Notes: generated by a model from the letters alone, not told the origin. Shown: positions 33,002 through 45,596, numbered from the stretch's first letter. The stretch is DNA of 64,000 bases from Saccharum officinarum (GCA_020631735.1 CM036162.1:94660401-94724400), one strand, 5' to 3'. Numbers and translations: made by a program.

Positions 33002-35300
33002 TGTAAGGTCCTAGATGGCTAGAGAGGGGGTGAATAGCCTATAAAAAATTCTTCAAGCACCACTAAGCAAACTTGTTAGAATAACAAACGGCGTAAAGCG
33101 AGTTTTGCTTAGCCAAAGGTTGTGATGCAAGCCTCCTATCCACAAGTCTAGTAGATTATGATATCTAGTTCACACAAGTGCTAAGTCACTAACTTACACT
33201 AGTGAGCAAGCTAACAACTACTAGAAAAGGCTACCACTAGAGCTACACAAGATAATCTAGTAAAAGTAAATGCGAGAGAGAGGATTGTGAATCTTATACC
33301 GACGGTGGAGTGAAGATGTTGCCAATCACCAAGATGATATACAATCAATTAATATTGACAACAACACAATATGTAGACCAATCACCGGGAGACAAGAGAC
33401 ACAATATTTTTGTTCACCCGGTGTTCACTTGTGCACCGACAAGCTACGTCACCGGTTGTGTCGACCAACACTTAGATGGTTCCTCGGTGTGACCCTCAAG
33501 TCACTTACCCCTCAAGGCACGCCCCGCAAGGCACCACAAGACACCACTCTCAAGTGAGGTAACTCAATGACACGCGCAATCCAATAGAGTTACTTTTGGC
33601 GTCCCGCCGAGGAAAGCACAAGAACCTCTTACAAACAACCGGAGGTGGCCAAGAACAATCACCTTCTCTTGCCAACGCCTCCAACAATCTCCAAGCCGGC
33701 TAGGAGCGGTACTCTCCAAGAGTAACAAGAAATCCACCGGCTAAACCACCCACAAGTGCCACTAGATGCCCTCAAGCTATGCAATGCACTTTGGGATCAC
33801 TCAATCTCACTTTTGATTTGCAATCAAGCAAGAGAGATGAGTGGGAGGAGTAGCTCTAGCTCAAAGGATGCACAAGAGTGTTAGAAATGCCAAGAGACCT
33901 CCCCAAGGGCCGGCCAACGAGTATTTATAAGCACCCCAAACAAATAGAGCCGTTGCCACTCCACTGACCGTTTTTTCGGGACGACCGGACGCGCCGGTCG
34001 AAACTGACCGGACGCGCTCAACCGCGTCCGGTCGCCCTGCGACGTCCACGTGTCCCTCAAATTTCAAATGCGACCGTTAGATCCTCCAACGGTCACTGCG
34101 CGCCAACGGTCAAACGCTATGACCGGACGCGCTGCTCAACCGACCGGACGCGCCGGTCGCACAGCACCGCGCGCGCGAAGCAACGACCGGACGCGCCGAT
34201 CCGCACAGCACCCGCGCCCGCGAAACAACGACCGGACGCGCTCCTCGCAACGACCGGACGCGACAGTGCCAGCGTCCGGTCGGAGTCCAGTAAGCTCCCT
34301 CGACGACCGGACGTGCCCGATCGCGTGTGACCGGACGCGCCCCGCGTCCGATCGTCCTTGCGAACCGCAGTTCCTTCTGGGCACTTGACCGGACGCGCCG
34401 GTCCCGCGAGTGACCGGACGCGCCGGTTGCAAACCCTAGCCCGCGCGCCCGATACCGCGCTGTACTGACCGGACGCGTTCGGTCACACCGTGACCGCGTC
34501 CGGTGCAGCGTCCGGTCACCTCAGTGACCCCGTTCGCCTCCGTTTCTTTTCCGACTTTCGGCGTAGTGGAAAATAGGCATTTCATTTCCCCGAAATCGCC
34601 TGAATCCCGCGCTCACACGCTCGGCGGGAGGGAGAGAGGAACCCAAACCCCTCTCTACCCGCAAACCACAGCGCGACCAACGCCACCTTTGCAAATGTGC
34701 CAACACCATCAAGTGTACATCTCCATGTGCTTGTGTGTTAGCTTTTTCTCAATCATTTTCAAAGGTTTTCCAATTAGCTCACTAGGCCCTACATGCAATG
34801 CACTTCATGAATTCACCTAGTGGCACCCGTGCATCGAATAACCGATAAGACTTCCCCTCTTAATAGTTCGGCTATCGATCCTAAACCACTCACACCCTCT
34901 ATGGTGTCTTGAGTGTAAAACAAAATGGCCCTATGGTTATATCTTTGCCTTGAGCCCATTTTGTTTCTCCAAATGATATGATCCACTTCATATCATCACA
35001 TGACCGTCTCGATCCATCGACCTTGACTTCACTTGCTCTTCACCGTTGCATCGGTCCGTCGGCGCTAAGTCTTGCTCAAGCTTCACCATCGCATGGTCCT
35101 TCGCTTCGAAGCCTCGACTTGCCCTTCACCTTCACAACCGGTCCATCGAGCCAAGCCTCATCTTGGTCTTCACCATCTTGGTCATATGAGTTAATGTCAT
35201 GTCTCATATGCAATGACCACCTTTATCTAAATCATCCACTTAGATACAAAGGTTAGTCCTAGGTTTCATCAATTAGCCAAAACCAAACTAGGGACTTTCA
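33002..35300 (-). mobile_element. Copia element B 5' LTR (2299 bp)
   Basis: On the minus strand it begins TGAAAGTCCCTAGTTTGG at 35300 and ends GGACCTTACA at 33002, immediately before the PBS. It includes the CCGGACGCG repeat region (about 33960-34520) and a TATAAATA box (about 33930). The right-hand flank from 35301 (CGTAC...) is non-LTR. This complete LTR is the reference that shows where the split Copia A LTR is interrupted. Confidence 0.85.
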
Positions 35301-36959
35301 CGTACCACCAGTAAAACCTGCAGATGGCATTGCTATTACTGAGAGCAAGCTCAACTCTAGAGTTGTGAAGTTCAAACAAAGCAGCAATACTCGAAACAAA
35401 AACCAGACGACCAGCGTGGTAAATCATCACAATGGAACTGTATTGAAAGCGATAAAGCACAAGGCAAATGGTGATCAGATGTAGGAGGCAAATCAAGGGT
35501 GGACGACCACCATTTGGCTTTCTTGTGGAAGTCATTTAAGAGCATAAGGGACAACAACCACAAGTCCACACAGGGCCGGATCCAGTATAGGGACAAAGGG
35601 GGGGCTAAATAGTGAAGATTTAGGGCTAGAGGTAAAGATTAATGGTGACTTGAGGCTAAGCAACTGTGATTTAGTGAAGAAATGAGGATCACGAGGGGGC
35701 TGCAGCCCCCCCCCCCCCCCCCGAGTCCACAGCTACACATATTAAAGTCAACAAATTTGAAACATACGATGATGGATTAAAAAAATAGAGTAACGATTTC
35801 TATCTATTTCTATGAATTTAAAATAACATGATAGTGGGCAACACAATTTGCATGTTTTCTAGAAGAATGTAGCATGGCAGTAGCAGATCAATGATAGCAG
35901 TTGGGAAAATAAATACCTGATCTATAAAAGTGAAAGAGTTCCATTGCCAATTTGAGGATCGTGGCTGAGCATAGACCTCGTCCATCCATCAGGTGTGCAA
36001 CAGGCTAAGCAATGCTCTATCAGTGGTGATTTGCCACTATTTCCTCTTCATCCTTCTTAAGTCTTCCTTCATCCTATGATATCTGTGCAGTGATAAAGCT
36101 CATATGAGAATTTAGCTAAGATACGGTCAATAGAATCATACTACCTGAGTTCATTTGAACATCGAAAAGAACTGATAAGAGTAGCTAACTGGCTTACGTC
36201 CGATAGCCATAGGCGCTACAGGTGGTATATTAAGTTTATATAATTAGCTACTCTTAGCACCACAGTAACTGGACTGAAGAAATAACAATGCATTTGACAA
36301 CCTGGAAGAAACAGGAGAGTAAGGGGAATCCATTTGCATATGTACTTCCTAATAAAATTACAAGTACAACAGAAAGGACAATACCAGCAATCTAGATTTA
36401 GACAGAATAGAAAATGTGAATTAATATTTCTAACAATGACGATTGGGATAAAATCATAAGAAAAATACAAAATGCAAACCGTGTTCAGATCAAAGTAATT
36501 GGATTCTACAAAGAATGGGCATTAGAGGATATCAATATTATATGTGATATAATCTATAAATAAAAAGGAAAATCCTAAGGCCACTTGTACAATGAACACT
36601 GTGTTCAGTTCATATTCAGATCAGAGGAAAACATAAAAAAAATATTTACCATGCATGGTAGCTTCAGACATCTATTATGGAAGATAACTGAACTTGAGCC
36701 ACAACTTAACTTTGAGTCAGTGTCAATCGAATTTCGATGGTTGGCTTCAGAACATTAATTGTACAACTGTAGAAGTAAGCAATACTGGCGTACTACTGTC
36801 AAGAACAACGCAAATGTCAGCGAACTCACCATTCAACCATCCAGGTCAAGCATCCATCCTAGCATCTTCACATGCCTTCTTTAATCAGATAAAGTGTTTT
36901 TTAAATATAAGTGTGACCCAAATTGCGCACAATTGAATGAACGAATGGACCTCACCTCA
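35301..36959. other. Mostly non-coding host DNA, a few coding-like scraps
   Basis: An open plus-strand frame of about 180 bp runs from the LTR edge (ITESKLNSRVVKFKQSS) to a stop near 35482. It may be an exon remnant, but I do not recognise it. A candidate minus-strand exon with a good donor (AATG|GTGAGT near 36825) reads CEDARMDA but contains a stop. The LTR of Copia B sits at the left edge. A 17-C run is at 35706-35722. Confidence 0.3.
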
Positions 36960-37320
36960 TCATATCTCAAAAGCTTTAGCACCTGTGAAATCCACGGATG
37001 TCGCAGTGATGGTTTCACGGATGGTAATTGAGTGTCCGCAGGTTGGCTTTTGGCAAATTCAACAATCACAGGCAAATGGCAACAAAAATACTATATAATG
37101 CCAGCAAACTGGGCGTCCCAAATCGGGACTACTTACCCCCCACAACAAATTCAATGGAAGCAAACAATATTTTGCGATCATGAGAGCAATGTAAGGGGAA
37201 ATTAAGACGCTTGGGTTTTCGGGTTGCAGCACGTACGATTCAGGGGCACACATGTGGACGTCGCAGCGTCCGCCGGCAACGAGGGCATCGACGAGAGCCG
37301 CAAGACCCGCCGACCGGATC
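36960..37320 (-). pseudogene. SurE-like 5'-nucleotidase/phosphatase fragment
   Basis: Minus strand, about 37313-37237: a frame reads IRSAGLAALVDALVAGGR then CDVHMCAPES. After about 165 bp, from about 37065 to 36963, a second piece reads CGHSITIRETITATSVDF then TGAKAFEI. Both are characteristic of plant SurE proteins, where ..CAPES..PxCGHSIT is continuous in the protein. The spacing implies an intron with a GT donor after GAATC. No usable acceptor gives the right phase, and a TGA TGA pair follows AFEI where the family continues SGTP. I infer a decayed or truncated gene; unrecognised splicing cannot be excluded. Confidence 0.6.
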
Positions 37321-37329
37321 CCCCGGCAC

Positions 37330-38104
37330 AGGTAAGAAGAACGACGCGCCTCGCCGGCTGTGGCGGCGGTGCTGACCTAGCCCGGGGGTGGGCAGCGTGT
37401 GGCGAGCACGGACCGGAGGCTGGAGACGTGCGCGGACGGGTGGCGTGTGTGGAGGCGGCGGCGTGTGCGGCCCTGGCAGGCGCGCGCAGAAGTGGCAGCG
37501 CATGCGGCCCCGGCAAGGGCGTCGTTGGGCGGCATGGGGCGGCCCGGCAAGCGCCTCCGCTCGAACTGGCGAGGGCCGCTGCCGCGCGTCCTGGGCCGGG
37601 GCTGCGAACATGACTGGAGATGGCCGGCGAGCGGCGCCGGCGAGGAACCTAGCCGCGCGATGGGGCGAGTCGCGAGTCACGGGACATGGAGGCGAGGGGA
37701 GGAGCGGATGATGTTTATTTTTTTTCAGGGAAAAAAAGGATAACCGAGGAATCGAACTGTGGGCGATGTGCGCGGGCGTGGGCGTGGGGGGCGTGGTGGG
37801 GCGCGGGTGTGGGAGATAGGAAGGATGAGGAGGTTGACACACGGAACGTGGATCGTTGGATTTGAGTTACAGAGAAGGTTTACGGGTAAATCTAGACAGT
37901 TTATCTTAAAGATATTGTTTTTCTGGGTATAATTTTTTTTGGTGGACGAAGAGCGGGCTTCTCAGCGGAAGACATTTTTTTTGGTGTGGATCTAGGAAAG
38001 AAAATGTTGGTGAATTAGTAGAGTAGACTAATGAAAAATCATTTCATGCAGTATGATATATGAATATGTGATTAACCGAAATGCAAAGTAGATATCATAA
38101 GTTG
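37330..38104. other. GC-rich then AT-rich DNA without a supported gene
   Basis: 37330-37720 is very GC-rich and open in several frames on both strands with low-complexity Ala/Arg/Pro translations, as expected by chance. It may be the former 5' region of the SurE-like gene. 37720-38104 is AT-rich. The gypsy LTR begins at 38105. Confidence 0.3.
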
Positions 38105-39066
38105 TGTCGGGTATCAATTTTAGGGTACCCAAATAAGGGGAACTCACGCTCCCCAACGATCAAAATCGAACGGACGGCCAGAGGACGTGGCCACGGTTTC
38201 TCCTGACCCCAAGGGGGTAGATTCCAGCTCGTCCAACCCCTAGGGCGCAGGTTCGGCACGTCCGACCCCTGGGGCGCAGGCTCGGCACGTCCGACCCCTT
38301 GGAAGCAGGCGACGCCTCGCCCGACCCCAAGTAGGGGAGCTTCGTTCCGCCCGACCCTGAGGGCGCGCGATCGCCCTTGGGCGAGGGCGCGAATCCCACG
38401 GAGGCCCGCGCCTCCTTTACTACTATAAACATAAAAGCTCGAGTCCGGAGTCAAACTTCTAACACTGGATGGGAGTGGACACGCCTCGACATTACCTGTA
38501 ACCATGAAAAGCCATTCCGGGGGGCCCACGTCGCCCACAGCTCCAGGCACGGCGAAATAGGGCGCCGCGACCGGCTGACGACGCCCGACCATGGCACCAG
38601 CAGCAAACAGGGCTACGACGTGGAGCCGTCTCCATCACCATCAACATCGCAACGTGGAGACGTCTCCGTCAACATCTGCAATACTAGGATACCCCTACTA
38701 AAGAGGAGGGCGGCGCGCACCCAGGACCCGCTCTCTCTGTTTTTTCTCTTTTTTTTTCCCTCTTCCTCTCTCTCTCATGTACACCTGGCCTTCCCCTGGT
38801 CTATAAAAGGGAAGGCCTGGCACCCCGCCAGGGGAGATTTTTTCTTTTTCCAGCCTCTAAAGCCCTCAGGCTTCGAGGACTTGGGGATCTTCTTTCGACC
38901 AACCGAAGGCACTTTAACTCCAATTCACTTTCACCATAGACTTGGGAGCCCTTTCCTCTCTCGACCGTTTGTAACCCCTATTACAGACCCAAGTGCAAGT
39001 AACACGAGCAGCTCGTCCAATATACAATAATAGAAATTTATTAGCCGGTGATTTCGAATACCGATA
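38105..39066 (+). mobile_element. 5' LTR of a second gypsy-type element
   Basis: It starts TGTCGGGTATC and ends ACCGATA (a CA to TA change). It is homologous over its length to 3152-4177 apart from a deletion of about 70 bp near the end. It is followed by GTTGGCGCGCCAGGTAGGG, a PBS-like site at the usual place, which makes it a 5' LTR of a plus-oriented element. Confidence 0.85.
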
Positions 39067-39086
39067 GTTGGCGCGCCAGGTAGGGC
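39067..39086 (+). promoter_or_regulatory. PBS-like site of the second gypsy element
   Basis: TTGGCGCGCCAGGTAGGG directly follows the LTR, as in many grass Gypsy elements. I did not assign the priming tRNA. Confidence 0.55.
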
Positions 39087-39767
39087 CTTTGTGCGTTTCA
39101 TCGTTTTCATTAGGCTTCGGATGGCTAGCCACAGGGTAAGCTGGACCCTGGGCATACACGCGCGTTTGAGGAGTCCGGACTTTCTCTCCGCAGCGGAAGA
39201 AGGACTGGCGCGGGCTCCCATCCCCGTCCAGCCTATGCGCTCCACCGGCCTAAATGTCGTCATCAAGGCCCTCGTGAAGCTGCGTGCTCTGGAGGCCCAC
39301 GCCCCGGGAGCAACCAGTTTCTCAACCCCAACTACGCGTGTCTAGAACGCCAGCTCTCAATTCACCTAGGACCCCGATCGTCCCAGGTACCAATGGCACG
39401 ACACGGCCCGCCGGGAGAGAAGCGCTCTCCCCGGCATGTCTCACCCTAGACGCCCCGACAAACGTTTCCGTTTGGGCTGCGCGACATCACCGGGACCGCC
39501 GGTCGCCTTGGGGCACGACACGCGCATCCGCCCCTCTGCCATGGGAAAGACCACATGACATCACAGAGATGTCGCGACCAAGCACCCGCGAGCTCGAGGC
39601 CATCGGCGGCCAACTCTTCACCGATGCACCGGATGTCAAGCAGATACTTTGTTTCTTCCTCTAGTTTCTTCCAAATTGTTAACATATCTATAGAAAAATC
39701 GTGTTTCCGAAATCAAGAAGTACTTTTTCTTGTCGGTTGCATTGTCATATCCTCAGTTTTCAGTGAC

Positions 39768-40315
39768 ATCCGACCCCAGCGATGGCCTAGGGTCAGGCCC
39801 CACTCGGGGGCTGGTAAGGGAACATATGTATTCAGGAACTCTCTTTGCATCCGACCCTTTCTCACAATAGGGCCAAGGCAAGAGGCTGTGAAAAACGGAC
39901 GCTGAGTAAAACTGGGCGGACTGTGAAAAAACACACGCCCCGCACGGCTACTGTGCTTTTGCTCTCCAGCGTGATCAGAGTCTTTTTCGCTTGCATCTCA
40001 AGCCTTGTAACCTTAGCGTCGGGGCGGATCGGATCGCATCGCCCGACCCCGGCAACGGCCGGGGGTCGGGCCTCATTCAGGAAAGCCATTATGAGTATCT
40101 AGTATTCATGAACACTTTTTTGCAGCCGACCCCTCCTTACGCTGGGACTCGGAGATGAGAGTCGTGGGAACAAACCTTGAGTAAAACTGCTCGGACCGCG
40201 GAAGGCTTACGCCCCGGCGGCTATCGAACCTTCGCTCACCAGTGTGATTAGAGTTTGTCACCTGTGCCTCGAACTTTCTAAACCTAGCGTCAGGAGGGAT
40301 CGGATCGCGTCAACC
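39768..40315 (+). repeat. Two-unit degenerate tandem repeat, about 270-bp units
   Basis: Each unit begins CCGACCCC.GC.A.GGCC..GGGTC and carries TGAGTAAAACTG..CGGAC, a GTGAT.AGAGT block and a ..CCTAGCGTC..G..GGATCGGATCGC end. Divergence is high. Confidence 0.65.
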
Positions 40316-40756
40316 TTTTTTACGTTAAAAAAGGGACAAGCGTTTAAATGACAAAAGCTAAATGTTTGTTCGATCAAACTTAATTCAAAACACTTGCTCA
40401 AATTACAAGCCCCTAGGCACCACGCCTCAGTTCACTAAGGGACGACCTCGTCCTCTATCTGATTCGCTAAATTTCGTGCAGGTGAGGCCCCCGCCTTCTC
40501 GATCTCATCCAGCTAGGCGTCAATGTAGCCTTGGCTCATCGCCACCAAGTCAATGTTCACATAGTGAGAACGGGCGATCGTGAATGACTGGTGGACGCCA
40601 AAGCCAAGCGCAAGCCTCGCGGTCTCACACGCCCAGTCCGCGAGCCTGGTGACACGAACCGCGAGGGAGCTCCTCTCTTGCTCTAGGGTCAACGAAAGGT
40701 CATCGCAAGCCAGGCCGACGCGTGACGCGCAGGACCTCATGCTCGTCATGCTCCTT

Positions 40757-41445
40757 CTACAGGGAACCGCCCAAGTCTCGGCTCTTCACCACCTCCTCTG
40801 TGAGCTTATCTTCGAGACCTGCCCAAGCCATTATGCTAACCATGTCAAAAAGGCACCTCGGATCTGGGAAGAGGGACAACACAGGACCTGAGGACTCACC
40901 TGTGACGTCCGACCAAAGTTTATCAATCTCCCCTCTTTGCCGGGACACCTCAGTCTCTAGGGTATGGATCTTTGCCTTGTCCCGAGTGACCATCACGGCG
41001 AGCTCGGCAGAGATATCCTCGGCCTTCAATTTCAGGCCCCTCTCCATTTTGACCTTGCCCAGGAGGTCGTTGACCCACCCACGGGCGTCGTCGCATTCCT
41101 GTCGGGACAAGTCGCGCTCCACGTGGAGCCTCGCTACAGTTTGGAGCAGATCATCCTACTCCTTTCGAACCCGCTCGGCTTCCGCGTCATCCTTGCACGC
41201 CCGCTCAATCAGGGCTGCGACCTTCTCTTTAGCCTCAGCGGCGTGCCAACGGGCGTCCACCTCCCTGATTCGAAGATTGGCCACCTCCCTGGCGGCAGGG
41301 GCGAGCTCGGTGACCCTCTGGCGAGCGGCGGCAAGTTGCGCCGCTAGCTCCCCGCGCAACCACGCCTCCTCTGCTAGTCGGTCCCAAACGTCCCTCTCAC
41401 GACAGAGGAACAAGGACTTGTCACGGCTGCGCTCCATGAGGGACT
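40757..41445 (-). pseudogene. Antisense ORF of the gypsy element, coiled-coil C-terminal part
   Basis: The minus strand from about 41437 reads an Ala/Glu/Arg-rich coiled coil (LAEEAWLRGELAAQL, EVDARWHAAEAKEKVAALI), a stop near 41156, then CDDARGWVNDLLGKVK, TLETEVSRQRGEID. A good donor (CACAG|GTGAG near 40903) suggests that the antisense gene was spliced. This is the expected C-terminal partner of the PF04195-like N-terminus seen at 1061-2092 in the other gypsy element. Confidence 0.6.
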
Positions 41446-41760
41446 ACGAATGGAACACGGGTTAGAAGCACATGAAGAACAGATGGAGCATGGGAGATCG
41501 AACAGATCATACCTGACTGACTGGGAAGATGACGTCGCGAAGCGAATCCAACAAGGTAGTCAAGGAACGGACCGCAAGTCCAGCCCCCGACTGGATAGTG
41601 TGCCCCAGTCTAGTTTTAAAGAATTTATTGAAACAAATTTAACGATGCAATCAGAATTTAATTTGGTTTTATGGTTTGTGATTTATAACATTTTTTAGAT
41701 AGATGAAACTATGGGGCCCGCCACTGAAATTCCTTGCATGCACGCTCTCTCTCTGGCTTG

Positions 41761-42003
41761 GGGCTTGTTCAGTTGCAAAATTTTTTGCAAAATGATCATG
41801 TAGCACGTTTCGTTGTTATTTGACAATTAGTGTCCAATCATGGTCTAATTAGGCTTAAAAGATTCGTCTCGTCCATTTCGTCTAAATTGTGTAATTAGTT
41901 TTATTTTTTATCTATATTTAATGCTTCATGCATGTGTCTAAAGATTCAATGTGACGGGGAATCTGAAAAATTTTGCAAAATTTTATGGGAACTAAACCGG
42001 CCC
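41761..42003 (-). mobile_element. MITE, same family as 7555-7800, inverted
   Basis: The ends GGCTTGTTCAGTTGC and GGAACTAAACCGGCC form terminal inverted repeats. The interior (CCAATCATGGTCTAATTAGG, AAGATTCGTCTCG, TTTAATGCTTCATGCATG) is the reverse complement of the intronic MITE. Confidence 0.75.
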
Positions 42004-42420
42004 TTGGTCGCTCGCGATCACGTGGTGGGGTCGCCCGACCGATACCGTAAGCCCGGCATCCCCTCAAATTTGTCGGGGAAAGATGTGTGCAGGCCGGTTT
42101 GCCGTCCCCCGCTGCAGCTCCTTTTGAACGCTAAAAGCCGACGTGGAGCTATACCGGTTGCCTTTACAGGCACCGGTGTAGTTCGTCTTAAGAGGCTCCC
42201 TGGGCTGCCGGGCCCCCAGCCCAGCCCCTTCTCCCGTGGGTCTTCAGACTTCTCTCTTTCTCCACGCGTGCGGCAGTGGCGGCGGCAGGGTATGCCCTAT
42301 ATTCATTGGAATACCCAAGATTTGTTATACATACAGAGTATGTTGCAAATAAGCCCAATACATTGACCAATTCTGACAGCCCACTAAGAAACGAAGTCTA
42401 GAAAGCCAGAATTCGGTCGC
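42004..42420. other. Putative VPS22 upstream region
   Basis: GC-rich DNA between the MITE and the presumed 5' UTR. No ORF is supported and no clear TATA box was seen. Confidence 0.35.
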
Positions 42421-42429
42421 TCGCGAGTT

Positions 42430-42727
42430 CCTCGGCTCGTGCGTCGCGCGGCGACGGCCTGCCGGCGTTCACCCTCCACGGCTCCACCCGACAGCCACCA
42501 CCGCGGTAGGCCAGCAGCCAGCACCTCCCCCACTCCGGCCCCCTCGACAGCTCGACTCAGCTCGTGTCCTCGCCGCGCCGCCGGCTCGCCTCGACGCCCC
42601 CTGCCCATTTCCCTGCTGCCTCCTCCCAGCGTGAAGGAGCCAGCCACCGACGCCCAGGCGGCGGCGGCGCCCCTTCTGTAGCACCCCTCCGCCGTCCGTG
42701 TCTCCCCCTCGGCGGCTTCAAGCAAAG
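42430..42727 (+). other. Possible 5' UTR exon of VPS22
   Basis: A GC-rich stretch ends at a strong donor (AAAG|GTGAGA at 42727/42728). A possible acceptor CCAG lies at 43060-43061 ahead of the VPS22 ATG. A leader intron of about 330 bp would fit, but no transcript evidence is available. Confidence 0.35.
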
Positions 42728-43160
42728 GTGAGAAGAACACCTAGATCCATTGTTCAGTGTATGAGTTTGAACTATATTTCTTTTTCCAAATTTTTGATTG
42801 TATTCTTAATTCTTGTAATGTATTCTTAATTCGGTCAAGTGAAAGATGAAGATATCATCAATCTCTTCCAACAAAGGGGATCATAGAGTTACGTTACAAT
42901 AGCATTTACTATTTTGTAATGTTCCTTAATTATTAGAGACAACTGCACTATGTTTAGAGCTTGTACTCTGGTTATTATTATGGATTTGTCATGGCCATTA
43001 TAACTTATGGTCCATTATATTGCATATATGCTTTGAAATTTTTTATACGTGGCATAGCCAGCTGCAAATTCCTGGCTCCGCCCTCCATCTCCGCCCAAGC
43101 TCGCGTCGTCTCGGCGCCTAGAGCTCGTCATCCTCGCTTCTTTGGTCACCACTGGGAAGC

Positions 43161-45368
43161 ATGAGGAGTAGGCCTGGGATCGCTGGCTTGCAGAATGCGG
43201 CGGCCACTCACGTATGTGCGGTTCTTATGCTCGTTTTAAGTAAGAGATTTGTGCTCTTTTTTCCCTGGTTGGAAGATGTGATGAGAGTATTGCTGGGAAC
43301 TTTCAGGACCAATTCCAGCTGGTTGGGGAGAATGTGGCCAAGGTGAGGACCGATGTCATGAAGGAGCAGCTTGCAACATTCCGGTCACAACTCGAGGAAT
43401 TTGCTCGCAAGCATAAGGTGATGCACTATGCTGTATTTAGTTTAATGTCGAAGGAGAAAGAAAACCTAATGACAATTGTTATATGCCTAAAATTGCAAAC
43501 TATCCGTTGGCTTTTGAATGATGATATAGATTGGGATTACCCCATCTTTTATGTAATTATAAGTGTAAGATCAACGCTGAACCTCATGGCCTGCCTGGGA
43601 TTGAGGTTTGTAAACTCTCTGTTTTAAACTCATCTGCTAAATGAATGAGCAGCTCTCCTGCCAATATTCCTTCCAAAAAACATTATTTATGCTTGTATGT
43701 ATTATTTGCTTCCTTAACTAGAAATGAAATGGTTGTACTTTAGAAAATATGTAGATGATGCAGCAACTGCTATTGTATTAAACATGGCCCTCTTAGATCT
43801 AATACCAATCAGATGTTAAGAGAAACTTAATACATAACTGAAAAATGAAGCAATCAAATATGATAACCTGTAGATTTCAAGTGAGAGTTTTTCTAATAAG
43901 TCATGGAGTAACTTATATATAATATCAATTCAGTCAACAATCCCTGTTCTCACAAAAGAAGTCAATGGAAACAAAAACCTGAAGAGATAGTATTTTCCTC
44001 TGACGTGGCCTTATTAAGTCACCTCAAAGTTCAAATGAAGTGCACTCAGATTCTCTCTGGTAATGTTACATGTTCATATATTGTGCTATTGCAGAGTGAC
44101 ATCCGTAAAAACCCGGTATTTAGACAACAGTTTCATGAGATGTGTGCAAAAGTTGGAGTAGATCCATTGGCATCTAATAAAGGAGTCTGGGCAGAACTTC
44201 TAGGGATTGGTGACTTCTACTGTGAACTTGGTTGGCATACTCACTTTAAGCTTTCTTGAGCATTCTTCTGGTCATGGAAGTAAAATCTGGTATGCTTACC
44301 ATTGATGCCTATTGTGGCAGGAGTTCAGATAGTTGACATATGTATTGCAACCAGATCGCATAATGGTGGCCTGATTGATTTATTGGATCTCCACAAACTA
44401 CTTGGTCAGAAGAGAAAGGCTACCGTTGAATCATTATCTGAAGATGACTGTTTACGTGCTATAAGTAAGCTAAAAGTAAGACTATGAAGCTTCAATGATC
44501 CATTTATGATTTATCTTGGAACTTTGGAATTGCATGTAGGTTGTTTCTATGAGTTCGTACTTTAATTAACAGATGTTAGTTCAGTACAAACGAATTTGAC
44601 TCAGTAAGATATGTATCTCATCTGATCCTTTGTGGATTCACAGGTCCTTGGCAGTGGTTTTGAAGTATTTTTTGTTGGGAGGAGGAAGCTTGTGCGTTCA
44701 GTTCCTACCGAGTTAAATAAAGACCACAGTGGGATACTTGGGCTAGCTCAGGTTTGTGCTTGTAATATTTGATGTGAGTACATTATAGAAGCAATGCCAA
44801 TTATCATGCTGTCAAACAAAGGCCCATCTATAGCAGCTGTATATATTAGTAAACAAGAGTAGGTTTGAAGCTTTAAATTTCTTATTAGGTTCCTCTCTGC
44901 TTATAACATCATTGCTATGTAGGCTGAGGGCTATGTCACAGTAGAACAAGTCGAAAGGGAATTCTCATGGTCTACTGGGCGTGCAATTGATGCCCTTGAA
45001 ACTTTGCTGAAGGTAGTACTTGAGTTTCCTTATGACAACAGCATCCTGTATGGATCTTTTCTGTGCTAAAGGAAAAAGATATCAGTTATTGTTGAGACAT
45101 GTTTCATGGTGATGAATCCACCCATGGTCGATCTTTGCAATTTGTTGGAGTCATCCATGTAGATACATAATTGCATCCATGCATGCCTGTGGACATAGGC
45201 TTATGGAAATTATCTGATTTCAACCTTGCTGAAGTGTAACAACTTTCCTGACTGAGCAGGAGGGGCTTTGCTATGATCGACGATGGGCATAGGGACGACA
45301 AGCGAAGATATTGGTTCCCATGCGTTACTGTCAGCTCCGACACAGCAGCTGTTGAAGCCAAGTCATAA
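43161..45368 (+). CDS. VPS22: ESCRT-II subunit VPS22 (SNF8/EAP30), seven exons, frameshift in last exon
   Basis: Exons: 43161-43211, 43307-43417, 44095-44230, 44321-44475, 44644-44751, 44923-45012 and 45260-45368. All introns are GT..AG with fitting phases. The protein starts [17 protein letters not shown], continues with an N-terminal helix ([20 protein letters not shown]) and then the two winged-helix domains of the family ([51 protein letters not shown]). About 252 aa fits the usual plant length of around 250. VPS22 joins VPS36 and two VPS25 in ESCRT-II, which sorts ubiquitinated membrane proteins at endosomes. In exon 7, GGGGCTTTGCTATG has one T more than the family frame requires. Read literally, this ends the protein at a TAG about ten codons into the exon and loses the tail [12 protein letters not shown]. 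The gap begins 129 bp downstream, so a sequencing error is plausible. Confidence 0.9.
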
Positions 45369-45496
45369 CCCCCAATATGTCAATTCCACAATGTATACAT
45401 GTCTACATGAGGTGGAACAACCAGTGGCACTGAAAAGTGAAGAATGACACCCCCCCTCCCCACCGCCCTTAATTTTTTTGTTTGCCTCTGGCACTT
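45369..45496 (+). other. VPS22 3' flank up to the gap
   Basis: 128 bp of probable 3' UTR; no poly(A) signal recognised before the gap. Confidence 0.4.
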
Positions 45497-45596
45497 NNNN
45501 NNNNNNNNNNNNNNNNNNNNNNNNNNNNNNNNNNNNNNNNNNNNNNNNNNNNNNNNNNNNNNNNNNNNNNNNNNNNNNNNNNNNNNNNNNNNNNNN
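45497..45596. other. Assembly gap (100 N)
   Basis: Exactly 100 N, unknown true size. Confidence 0.99.

Larger units (their letters stand above)
39087..41611 (+). mobile_element. Internal region of the second gypsy element, 5' half only
   Basis: There is no intact gag-pol: protease, RT and integrase motifs are absent. It contains a degenerate 265-bp tandem repeat and the C-terminal part of the antisense ORF. It stops near 41611 with no 3' LTR. It is either a large-deletion derivative or truncated there. Confidence 0.55.

Noticed and set aside
35706..35722. 17-base C run as a structural element
   Set aside because: A homopolymer of uncertain length; no matching structure around it beyond a G-rich stretch upstream.
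37240..37842. 200-codon Pro/Arg/His-rich minus-strand ORF and overlapping plus-strand ORFs
   Set aside because: All frames are open in this GC-rich stretch. The SurE-like reading frame is a different one and better supported.
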